Source: CAIKAP01 sp964574605 (GTDB taxonomy: Bacteria; Verrucomicrobiota; Verrucomicrobiia; Palsa-1439). From it: DNA of 33,875 bases. The translations under genes and the position numbers were made by a program. The notes under the pieces were generated by a model. It was not told the origin of the DNA. It worked only from the letters and a program-made list of their open reading frames with translations, and did not search any database. How positions within the stretch are numbered: position 1 is the first letter of the stretch; every line of letters begins with the position of its first letter. Positions 17,230-24,599 of the stretch are shown here, in pieces. The stretch lies in NCBI GenBank assembly GCA_964574605.1, contig CAZNOK010000025.1, positions 1 to 33,875 on the forward strand, read 5' to 3'.

Positions 17230-18366
17230 ATGAAAAGCTTTCGTCACAAGTACGAGAGCGAATTACTGGAGCGCGTCGTGCCGTTCTGGATCGAGCACGG
17301 CATTGACCGCGAACACGACGGTTTTTTCAGTGTGGTGGGGCGCAAGGGCGAACTGCTGGAATCGGAGAAATACCTGTGGATGCAGTGGCGCGCGGTCTTC
17401 ATGTTCGCCGCGCTCTACAACTCGCCTTCCTCGCGCCCGGAATGGCTGGAGCACGCCTGGCGCGGCTTCGACTTCCTGAGCCGGCATTCGTTCCGGTCCG
17501 ACGGGCATTGCTATTTTTCGTTGAAACGCGACGGATCGCCCGGTCTGATTGAATTTGGCAGCTACGGGGTTTTCACTGATGCGTTCGCGGCTATCGGCGC
17601 GGCGGAATTGTATCGCGCCGACCCGCAGCCCCGCTACCGCGAAATCGCGTTGCAGGCGACGGCGAACTATCGTGCTGGTTTTGCGGCGGCCGAGGCAGGC
17701 GGCCCAATGTCACTGGCGCACTACATGATCCTCATCAACGTGCTGTTCGTCCTTCAACGGGCATTACGAACAACGGACTGCGATACCGTTTTGCACCAGG
17801 CGACCAAGGTGGTCCTCGATCATTTCTGGAGCCGCGAGCACCATGTGATGTTCGAGAGCATGCCGGCCAATGGCAAACCGGACCTCAGTTCTGGCAATGG
17901 CCGGCTGCTGAATCCGGGGCATGCGCTGGAAGGCATGTGGTTCGTGATGCAATACGCCGAAAGCGTGAACGATCGCGCGATGATCGCGCGTTGTCTCGAC
18001 CTGACGCGCGCCATCCTGCAATACGCGTGGGACCCAGTTCATGGGGGCATCCTTTACTTCAAGGACGCGCGTGGCTTGCCGCTGCTCGAAGGCCGGCAAT
18101 ATCTCAAGACGTGGTGGAGCCAAAACGAGGCGTTGATCGCGTGCCTTTACGCGTGGAAACTCTCCGGTGATGAGTTCTTTGCCGACTGGTTCCAAAAGAT
18201 TGATGCATGGGCGTGGAAGCATTTTCGCGACCCGGAGTTCCCGGAGTGGTATCCGCATGTGTTGCCGGACGGCACACCGTTCATGTTCTGCAAAGGCACG
18301 ATGTTCAAAGGCTTCTTCCATCTGCCGCGCTGTCTGCTGATGTGCGCGCAGATGCTGCCGAAATAG
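17230..18366 (+). CDS. N-acylglucosamine 2-epimerase (AGE) family isomerase
   Basis: A 378-residue protein without signal peptide, of the usual AGE length. The (alpha/alpha)6 barrel signatures are present: KYLWMQWRAVFMFAALYN (about 48-65), NPGHALEGMWFVMQYAE (about 226-242), KTWWSQNEALIACLYAW (about 295-311) and the closing EWYPHVLPDGTPFMFCKGTMFKGFFHLPR region with its conserved His. The family interconverts C2 epimers or aldose/ketose pairs of free sugars, such as GlcNAc/ManNAc or mannose/fructose. With GH20, GH89 and GH109 nearby, an N-acetylhexosamine substrate is plausible, but the family is broad. It would act in the cytoplasm on released monosaccharides. The 52-nt gap before it contains nothing I recognise. 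Confidence 0.88.
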   Translation: MKSFRHKYESELLERVVPFWIEHGIDREHDGFFSVVGRKGELLESEKYLWMQWRAVFMFAALYNSPSSRPEWLEHAWRGFDFLSRHSFRSDGHCYFSLKRDGSPGLIEFGSYGVFTDAFAAIGAAELYRADPQPRYREIALQATANYRAGFAAAEAGGPMSLAHYMILINVLFVLQRALRTTDCDTVLHQATKVVLDHFWSREHHVMFESMPANGKPDLSSGNGRLLNPGHALEGMWFVMQYAESVNDRAMIARCLDLTRAILQYAWDPVHGGILYFKDARGLPLLEGRQYLKTWWSQNEALIACLYAWKLSGDEFFADWFQKIDAWAWKHFRDPEFPEWYPHVLPDGTPFMFCKGTMFKGFFHLPRCLLMCAQMLPK

Positions 18367-18367
18367 C

Positions 18368-19339
18368 ATGAGAAAGATCAAAACACTCGTGACGGTATGG
18401 TGTCCGAAGGACAGCAAGAGGGACGATGTTCCCTCCGATGACGACTTGCGCGCTTCTGTGCCGGACGAAGTTGACCTACGGTTTTTGGAACCGGGCCAAA
18501 AACTTGCGGAGCACCTGTCCGGCGTCGAGGTGCTCTATGGCCCCTTGCCGGAAAAAGATTTTCCAAAGGCCGACAGTCTCCGCTGGATTCAGCTTAACTC
18601 CACGGGCGCCGACGCGATGTTGTATGATGCGTTCGCACGAAGCGGGATCAAGCTCACCACGCTCGGGGGCGCGATCACCGTCACGGTCGCGGAGCACGCA
18701 CTGGCACTCTTGTTTGCCCTCGTGCGCAACCTGCATCTTCAACGCGATCTTCAGCGGGAGAAGAAATGGCGGGTGGCGTGCGGCGCGGAAATCGAAGGCA
18801 TGACACTCGGTATCCTCGGTTTTGGAAAAATTGGCCGCGCCATTGCGTCTCGCGCTCAGGCCTTCGGCATGGACATCATCGCGGTGGACGCATATCCCAC
18901 TAACAAACCGGATTTCGTTCGTACCCTTTGGGGACTTGATCGTGTTCCAGATTTGCTCCGGCAGTCGAACGCATTGGTCTGCACCGTGCCCAAAACGCCG
19001 GCGACGAGCCGCATGATCTCCGCGGAACAGCTCCAGCTTATGCCGTGCGGCAATTTCATCGTGAATATCGGCAGGGGCGGTGTGATTGACGAGGATGCGC
19101 TGGTCGAGGCAGTGCGAAGCGGGCAATTGGCAGGGGTCGGGTTGGATGTCACCGAGGTCGAGCCGTTGCCGGCCGACAGCCCGTTGTGGAGTGAACCGAA
19201 CATTCTGCTCACGGCGCACAGCGCGGGATTCACCAAGAACCTGCGCGAGAAAAAGACGCGTTGGTTTACAAACAACTTGCGGCACTACATCAAAGGTGAA
19301 CCGCTGCAAGGTTTGGTGGATCCAGCACGTGGCTATTGA
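18368..19339 (+). CDS. D-2-hydroxyacid dehydrogenase (NAD-dependent)
   Basis: A 323-residue cytoplasmic protein of normal family length. The nucleotide-binding GFGKIG (151-156) is preceded by LGIL and followed by an acidic residue at the end of strand 2 (VDAYP). The catalytic triad is in place: Arg236 in NIGRGGVID, Glu265 in VTEVEPLP and His284 in LTAHSAG. These enzymes reduce 2-keto acids such as glyoxylate, hydroxypyruvate or phenylpyruvate. In this operon it could reduce a keto acid or an aldehyde-acid formed by the HpcH/HpaI aldolase, or oxidise a hydroxyacid sugar; the direction is not readable. Only 1 nt separates it from the AGE gene, so the pair is surely co-transcribed. Confidence 0.9.
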   Translation: MRKIKTLVTVWCPKDSKRDDVPSDDDLRASVPDEVDLRFLEPGQKLAEHLSGVEVLYGPLPEKDFPKADSLRWIQLNSTGADAMLYDAFARSGIKLTTLGGAITVTVAEHALALLFALVRNLHLQRDLQREKKWRVACGAEIEGMTLGILGFGKIGRAIASRAQAFGMDIIAVDAYPTNKPDFVRTLWGLDRVPDLLRQSNALVCTVPKTPATSRMISAEQLQLMPCGNFIVNIGRGGVIDEDALVEAVRSGQLAGVGLDVTEVEPLPADSPLWSEPNILLTAHSAGFTKNLREKKTRWFTNNLRHYIKGEPLQGLVDPARGY

Positions 19340-19352
19340 ACAAGGAAGTACG

Positions 19353-20792
19353 ATGAAACTGGAAACGAATCGCAGGAACTTTCTTAAAACAGCCGGCATC
19401 GTTGGCGTCGGCATGATGGCGGGAGGGTTGTCCTCTTGCAGCGGCAACCGTTCTCCTTCCGATGCGCCTGCATCGAAACAAGAGCACAAGCAGATAGTTA
19501 ACATGTCTGGTTATGCGGCCCCGCCGTTGAAGACGGTGCGAGTCGCCGTGACCGGCACGGGTCGCCGGGCGCGAACGATTATCCGCAGTCTGGCACGGGT
19601 CGAAGGCGTGCGGTTTACAGCGTTGAACGATGTGGTGCCGAAAGAAGCTGAAATGGCTCTTGAAACACTCAACAAGGCTGCGCCTGTCAAACACTCGCCG
19701 GAAATCTACGCCGCCGGGGATGAAGAGGAGTGGAAGAAGATGTGCGACCGCGACGATATTGATCTGGTTGTCATCGGTACCCCTTGGCATCTGCACACCC
19801 CTCAGGCGGTGTATGCGATGAAAAGCGGCAAACACGCGGCCACGGAAGTCCCGGCGGCGCAAACGATTGACGAATGCTGGCAACTGGTGGAGACCTCTGA
19901 GCGAACCAGAAAACATTGCATTCAAATGACCAATGTCTGTTTTGGTTTTTTCGAGATGCTGACGCTGAACATGGCGAGGCAGGGATTTTTCGGCGAGATC
20001 ATCCATGGCGACGGCGGTTACATGCATCACTTGATTGATCGGATTATGCAATACGGGTACTACCGGAACATGACGCGGATGCGGTGCCGGGCCCAACGAG
20101 ACGGAGCTTTGTATCCGTTGCATGGACTGGGTACGATGGCGCAAATCATGGACATCAACCACGGGGATCAGTTTGACTTCATGGTATCTCTTTCCAGTGC
20201 TGATTTTCTAATGCAAGCGCGCGCCCGGGAATTGGCGAAGGCGGATCCGTTTTATGAGGAATTCGTGAACGCCAAGTTTGTCGGGACCATGAACACCAGC
20301 ATCATCAGGACCAAACGTGGCCGCACCGTCATGTTGCAGAATGACATGATTTCTCCCCGACCGTACGACCGGATTCACCAGGTAAGCGGAACGAAAGCGA
20401 TTGCCCGAAGATTTCCCGAACCGATGATCTCGGTTGATCCCGAAAAAGGTTGGTTGACGGAGAAAGACAGCAAATTCAAGGAGATCGAGGAGAAATACAC
20501 GCCGGAGATAACGCGTCGAATCGGTGATTTGGCCAAGAAAATCGGCGGACACGGCGGCATGGACACCGTGATGGCGTGGCGGATTATTGATTGCTTGCGA
20601 AACGGAATCCCGATGGACCTGACTGTATATGAGGCGGCACAATGGAGTTCCGTCATCCCCTCAAGTGTGTGGTCTGTCGCTCATAACGGAACGCCTGTCA
20701 GCATTCCGGATTTTACCTGCGGCGCTTGGAAGACGAACAAACGGTGCATGGACATCCAACTCGAAAAGGGCGGCACAACAAAACTGATTTAA
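19353..20792 (+). CDS. GH109-like alpha-N-acetylgalactosaminidase family lipoprotein (Gfo/Idh/MocA fold)
   Basis: A 479-residue protein from ATG 19353, with AAGGAA 5 nt upstream. It has both a twin-arginine motif (NRRNFLKTAG) and a lipobox (GGLSSC, Cys29), suggesting a Tat-exported lipoprotein. The Rossmann segment VTGTGRRAR (67-74) and HAATEVPAAQTIDECWQLVETSE (about 161-183) are typical of GH109, as are LNMARQGFFGEIIHGDGGYMHHL and ALYPLHGLG (252-260), which resembles the LYPTHGLGP signature. GH109 enzymes remove terminal alpha-GalNAc by an NAD+-dependent oxidation/elimination route rather than simple hydrolysis. The family is diverse, so the sugar is uncertain. It lies 13 nt after the dehydrogenase gene. 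Confidence 0.8.
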   Translation: MKLETNRRNFLKTAGIVGVGMMAGGLSSCSGNRSPSDAPASKQEHKQIVNMSGYAAPPLKTVRVAVTGTGRRARTIIRSLARVEGVRFTALNDVVPKEAEMALETLNKAAPVKHSPEIYAAGDEEEWKKMCDRDDIDLVVIGTPWHLHTPQAVYAMKSGKHAATEVPAAQTIDECWQLVETSERTRKHCIQMTNVCFGFFEMLTLNMARQGFFGEIIHGDGGYMHHLIDRIMQYGYYRNMTRMRCRAQRDGALYPLHGLGTMAQIMDINHGDQFDFMVSLSSADFLMQARARELAKADPFYEEFVNAKFVGTMNTSIIRTKRGRTVMLQNDMISPRPYDRIHQVSGTKAIARRFPEPMISVDPEKGWLTEKDSKFKEIEEKYTPEITRRIGDLAKKIGGHGGMDTVMAWRIIDCLRNGIPMDLTVYEAAQWSSVIPSSVWSVAHNGTPVSIPDFTCGAWKTNKRCMDIQLEKGGTTKLI

Positions 20793-20847
20793 CAACCATC
20801 CGAATAAGGTGAACCACTGCAAGGACAGGAAAGGAGAACAGCACGAA

Positions 20848-21822
20848 ATGAATCAACAATCATTATCACGACGGATGTTTGTAGGCTTGGCCGGTGGTGG
20901 CATGGCAGCGGCGATGTTGGGGCATGCCGCGGAGCCGCCGAGGCCGCAAACCACCGTTCGCGATCGTTTGTGCATCTTCACGACGCCATCGGGCTCTAGC
21001 AATAATTACATGGAGGTGGGCGGCTTCCGCGGCGGCTCGCGCATGACGCCGGCGGAAGGCGCTTTCTATCTCAACGTGCCGAATCTTATTCTCGTGCGGA
21101 ACCGGGACCTGCCCTCGTTGCCGAGCAATCAGCAGTGGCGCGCCAAGACGGAATACGAGCAATACGCCATCGCGTTCCAGCCGTTGAAGAAAGTCATCTG
21201 GTCGGTGGTGGGGAGCGGTGGCAAGGGTGGAATGAGCGAGCTTCCCCACGTGCTGGCGTTGGCCAAGAAGTTCCCCAACATCGGCGGCATCTTTCTCGAC
21301 GATTACGTCGTTGAGTCAAAGAAACAACCGGATGGCCGCACGGTGGGCCGTCCAGCGGTGATGCCCGAGGAACTCAAGTCGGCGCGCGAGCGGATGAAGA
21401 CCGTGGGCCGGCCGATGGAGATTTGGGTCACCTTGTACACGCACGAACTGGATCCCAAACATCCACGCTACAAAGGTTGCGAGCCGGCGCTGGCCGGGTT
21501 TCTGGATCTGTTCGACGTGCTGACGCTCTGGACGTGGAACGGAGAAGAAGTGCGTCAACTCGACGAGAGCATGGCGACGCTGGAGTCCCTTGCGCCGAAG
21601 ACTGCGCGCAAGGCGCTCGGCCTTTACATGTGGGACTACTTCAACAAGCGGCCTATGCCGATTGAATTGATGAAGCTGCAGTGCGAGCGCGGTTTGAAAT
21701 GGCTCCGCGAAGGACGCGTCCAATATCTCATCTTCCTCTCGAGCACGCTTTGTGACATGGGCCTGCCGAGCGTCGAATTCGCGCGGCAATGGATCGCCGA
21801 AGTGGGAGGTCAGCCACTATGA
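20848..21822 (+). CDS. Tat-exported protein of unrecognised family, TIM-barrel-like
   Basis: A 324-residue protein from ATG 20848, with AAGGAGA at 20831-20837; an upstream in-frame ATG at 20809 is less likely because the Tat signal (SRRMFVGLAGGGMAAAML) would then be far from the N-terminus. I do not recognise the family. The mature part shows regular strand/helix alternation like a TIM barrel: KKVIWSVVGSG, GGIFLDDYVV, MEIWVTLYTHEL, DVLTLWTWNGEEV, KALGLYMWDYFN and VQYLIFLSSTLCD. Asp-Asp in FLDDYV, His-Glu in YTHEL, and Glu in WNGEE lie at strand ends where glycosidase active-site residues usually sit. A secreted glycosidase-like role is inferred from this and from the neighbours, GH109 and the aldolase. 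It ends in an ATGA overlap. Confidence 0.75.
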   Translation: MNQQSLSRRMFVGLAGGGMAAAMLGHAAEPPRPQTTVRDRLCIFTTPSGSSNNYMEVGGFRGGSRMTPAEGAFYLNVPNLILVRNRDLPSLPSNQQWRAKTEYEQYAIAFQPLKKVIWSVVGSGGKGGMSELPHVLALAKKFPNIGGIFLDDYVVESKKQPDGRTVGRPAVMPEELKSARERMKTVGRPMEIWVTLYTHELDPKHPRYKGCEPALAGFLDLFDVLTLWTWNGEEVRQLDESMATLESLAPKTARKALGLYMWDYFNKRPMPIELMKLQCERGLKWLREGRVQYLIFLSSTLCDMGLPSVEFARQWIAEVGGQPL

Positions 21823-22604
21823 ATCACATCAAGGAATTCACCGTGAAGATGAGCTCTGGAAAGCTCTGCCTCGGCATGGTGGTCACGCTCACCGATCCGT
21901 CCGTAAGCGAACTTGCCGGCGAGGCGGGTTGTGATTTCACATGGATTGACATGGAACACTCGCCGTTGAGCTTGGAGTGTGTGCTCGGCCATGTCATCGC
22001 CGCGCGCGCGGCGCGGATTGCGCCGCTGGTGCGGGTGCCTTGGAACGAATGGGGCGTGATCAAGCCGGTCCTCGATCTCGCGCCCGCCGGCATCATCATC
22101 CCCATGGTCAACAACGCGGCAGACGCAGCAAAGGCGGTGGCGTCCTGTCGTTATCCGCCGAAGGGCAACCGCGGTTGCGGCCTGCGTCGCGGCAATCGCT
22201 ACGGCGCGATGCCGTTCGATGAGTACCTGCGAATCTCGGAACGGGAACCGCTCGTGATCGTCCAGATCGAACACCGGGATGCACTGAAGAACTTGGACGA
22301 CATTCTGGCCGTCGAGGGGATAGACAGCATTTGCATCGGGCCTTACGACCTGTCCGGGTCGTTTGGGAAGCTCGGACAGATTGCCGACCCGGAGGTTTCC
22401 GCCGCGATGGACGAGATTTGCCGGAAAGCTCGCGCAGCCGGCAAGATCATCGGCACCGCCACTGCCCTCGACGATTGCAATTTTGAACTTTGGCGCAAAC
22501 GCGGCTTGAACTGGGTGGCGATCGCTGGCGATTGTGGTTGTATGTTCACGCAGTTGCGCCGGAGCTTGACAGAACTGAACCAGTGCATGGAAAGGAAACA
22601 ATGA
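21819..22604 (+). CDS. HpcH/HpaI family class II pyruvate aldolase
   Basis: A 261-residue cytoplasmic protein from the ATG overlapping the upstream stop. Family landmarks: FTWIDMEHSPLSLE (about 40-53) near the start, APLVRVPWNEW, AGIIIPMVNN with the strand carrying the conserved region, VIVQIEHRDALKN for the metal-binding Glu (usually IET), and ICIGPYDLSGSFG for the metal-binding Asp. Enzymes of this group (GarL, RhmA/YfaU, HpaI) split 2-keto-3-deoxy acids into pyruvate and an aldehyde with a divalent metal. Here it is the natural follow-on to the acid-sugar dehydratase genes. The IEH in place of IET is a small deviation. It overlaps the next gene by ATGA. Confidence 0.9.
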   Translation: MNHIKEFTVKMSSGKLCLGMVVTLTDPSVSELAGEAGCDFTWIDMEHSPLSLECVLGHVIAARAARIAPLVRVPWNEWGVIKPVLDLAPAGIIIPMVNNAADAAKAVASCRYPPKGNRGCGLRRGNRYGAMPFDEYLRISEREPLVIVQIEHRDALKNLDDILAVEGIDSICIGPYDLSGSFGKLGQIADPEVSAAMDEICRKARAAGKIIGTATALDDCNFELWRKRGLNWVAIAGDCGCMFTQLRRSLTELNQCMERKQ

Positions 22605-24595
22605 AATCATCCAAATGTTCACTGATTGTTCTGTGCATCGCGGCGGCCACGCAAACGCAGGCGATCGAGTTGATCTCGCCGTGGACGCCGGTGATGGTGA
22701 AGACCAACGCGACCGGCGTCGAGGTCGGCGTCTGGGGACGCTCGCACAAGCTCAGCCGCGCGCTGCCGGACTCGATTGTCACGGCAGACAATGAAACGCT
22801 GGCCGCGCCGGTTCGTCTCGTCGGCAAAGTCAGCGGCAAGCCGATCGAGTGGACGCGTGGCGGCAACTTTGTGTTTCGCGCCGACAAATCACACGCCATC
22901 ATTTCCGGCTGGCAGGCGGGCGACGATCTCATCGTCAACACCACCACGCGGATCGAGTTTGACGGCTTGATGCGCGTGGACCTCGTCGTGCTGCCGCAGC
23001 GCAAGATGACGCCGAAGCTCGAACAACTCTGGCTGGAGGTGCCACTCAAACGCGAGCGTGTGAGCCTGTTCCATTACTTCCCCGGCCAGTGGGGCAAAGC
23101 GAAGAACAGCGGCGAGTTGCCGGAAACCGGCCTTGCGCTGTCATTCAGGCCGTTCGTGTGGCTTGGCCGCGAAGACAGCGGGCTGGGCTGGTTCACGGAG
23201 TCGGACAAAGGCTGGCAACCGGCAGTAACGAATCGCACCATCGAGGTTGTGCACCAAGGCAGGGAGGTGTTGTTGCGCTTGCACTTGCTCGACTCGACGG
23301 CGCGACTGCCGGTGACATATACATTTGGGTTCCATGCGACGCCGGTGAAACCGTGGCCGAAGGATTTCCACGAGTGGCGCATCTGGCACGTGCCGCAACT
23401 CGGCGTCGGCTCGACGTTGCCCGTCCCAAAAGAATGGTGGCTCTGTCATCGCGCGTTCCCCGACCGCAACCCGCTCGCCGTGCTCGACCACGGCGCGGAG
23501 CTTGGCGCGAAAACAGCGGTGTTCCACGAAGACTGGGCGCCGATCCAGAATTACCCGTGGACGTTTCCGGAGGACGAGTTCAAACGCATCGTCAACGCGT
23601 GTCACCAGCGCGGCATGAAAGTGCTCGTCTATTTCGGCTACGAGTTCTCGCCGCTCGCGCCGGAGTGGGCGGAACTGCACGACGAAATTCTGTATCGGAA
23701 CAGCAGGGGCGACATCACGCCCGGCTGGTATCGGCATCCGGAACAGCGGGACTTCAAGGTCTGTTACAACAGCGTTTGGGCCGACAAACTTGCCGCCGGC
23801 ATCGAGCGGGCGCGGGAACGTTACGGCTTCGATGGTCTTTATCTCGACGGCACCATCGAGCCGTGGGGATGCACCAACGAACGGCACGGCTGCGGCTACC
23901 GCGCCGCCGACGGCGCGTTGCGACCGACGTATCCGATTTTCGCCGTGCGGAAGTTCATGCAACGGCTCTACGGCATGATTCATCCACGTGGCGGCCTCAT
24001 CAGCGCCCACCAAAGCACTTGTTGCGCGACGCCGACGCTGGCGTTCACCCACACGTATTGGGATGGCGAGCAATTTGCCGGCGGCGAGTTGTCGGGCGAT
24101 CCGCTGAAGGCGCTGCCGCTGGGCGCATTTCGCGCGGAGTTCATGGGACGCAACTTCGGCGTGCCGTGCGAGTTTCTATGCTACGAGCGTCCGCCGCAAT
24201 GGACCTACGACCACGCGCTTGCGTTCTCGATGCTGCACGGTGTCCGCGTGCGACCCTGTGGCGTCGCGGCGCTGGAAAAAATGTCGCCGATCTGGAACGT
24301 CATGACGCGTTTCGGTGTCAGCAAGGCCGAGTGGCATCCGTATTGGGAAACGAAACCGCTGGCAACCGCGGAGCCGCAGAGTGTCAAGGTCAGCCTCTAT
24401 TCCCGTCGTGGCTGCGCGTTGCTGGTTGTCTCGAACCTCTCCGCCGACCAACCTGCGACTGCGCAAGTGACGCTGCATGCCGTGCCGGCAAAGAGCGCGA
24501 CCGACGCCTTGAGCCGCGAGACGTTGAGTTGCGCTGACGGGAAAGTGACAGTTTCGCTTCAACCGATGCGGATGCGGTTAGTCTGGGTGGAGTGA
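22601..24595 (+). CDS. Exported GH123/DUF6067-like glycosidase
   Basis: A 664-residue protein with signal peptide (MKSSKCSLIVLCIAAATQTQA). An N-terminal beta-sandwich (about 25-250) includes LWLEVPLKRERVSLFHYFPG and PFVWLGREDSGLGWFTESDKGW, which recall the GH123_N/DUF6067 domain. A TIM barrel follows (about 280-610): KTAVFHEDWA, GMKVLVYFGYEFS, GFDGLYLDGTIEPWGCTNERHGCGY (Asp416 and Glu420 as acidic candidates), and RGGLISAHQS. A small C-terminal beta domain ends it. GH123 members are exo-beta-N-acetylgalactosaminidases using substrate assistance, but DUF6067 proteins are mostly uncharacterised, so I call it GH123-like only. Several Cys residues (Cys423, Cys431, Cys474/475) lie near the presumed active site. 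Confidence 0.7.
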   Translation: MKSSKCSLIVLCIAAATQTQAIELISPWTPVMVKTNATGVEVGVWGRSHKLSRALPDSIVTADNETLAAPVRLVGKVSGKPIEWTRGGNFVFRADKSHAIISGWQAGDDLIVNTTTRIEFDGLMRVDLVVLPQRKMTPKLEQLWLEVPLKRERVSLFHYFPGQWGKAKNSGELPETGLALSFRPFVWLGREDSGLGWFTESDKGWQPAVTNRTIEVVHQGREVLLRLHLLDSTARLPVTYTFGFHATPVKPWPKDFHEWRIWHVPQLGVGSTLPVPKEWWLCHRAFPDRNPLAVLDHGAELGAKTAVFHEDWAPIQNYPWTFPEDEFKRIVNACHQRGMKVLVYFGYEFSPLAPEWAELHDEILYRNSRGDITPGWYRHPEQRDFKVCYNSVWADKLAAGIERARERYGFDGLYLDGTIEPWGCTNERHGCGYRAADGALRPTYPIFAVRKFMQRLYGMIHPRGGLISAHQSTCCATPTLAFTHTYWDGEQFAGGELSGDPLKALPLGAFRAEFMGRNFGVPCEFLCYERPPQWTYDHALAFSMLHGVRVRPCGVAALEKMSPIWNVMTRFGVSKAEWHPYWETKPLATAEPQSVKVSLYSRRGCALLVVSNLSADQPATAQVTLHAVPAKSATDALSRETLSCADGKVTVSLQPMRMRLVWVE

Positions 24596-24599
24596 GAAC

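Noticed and set aside
23089..24537. 482-codon + strand open frame overlapping the GH123-like gene in another frame
   Set aside because: The translation is Arg/Ala-rich without motifs, while the 22601 frame has a signal peptide and domain pattern.
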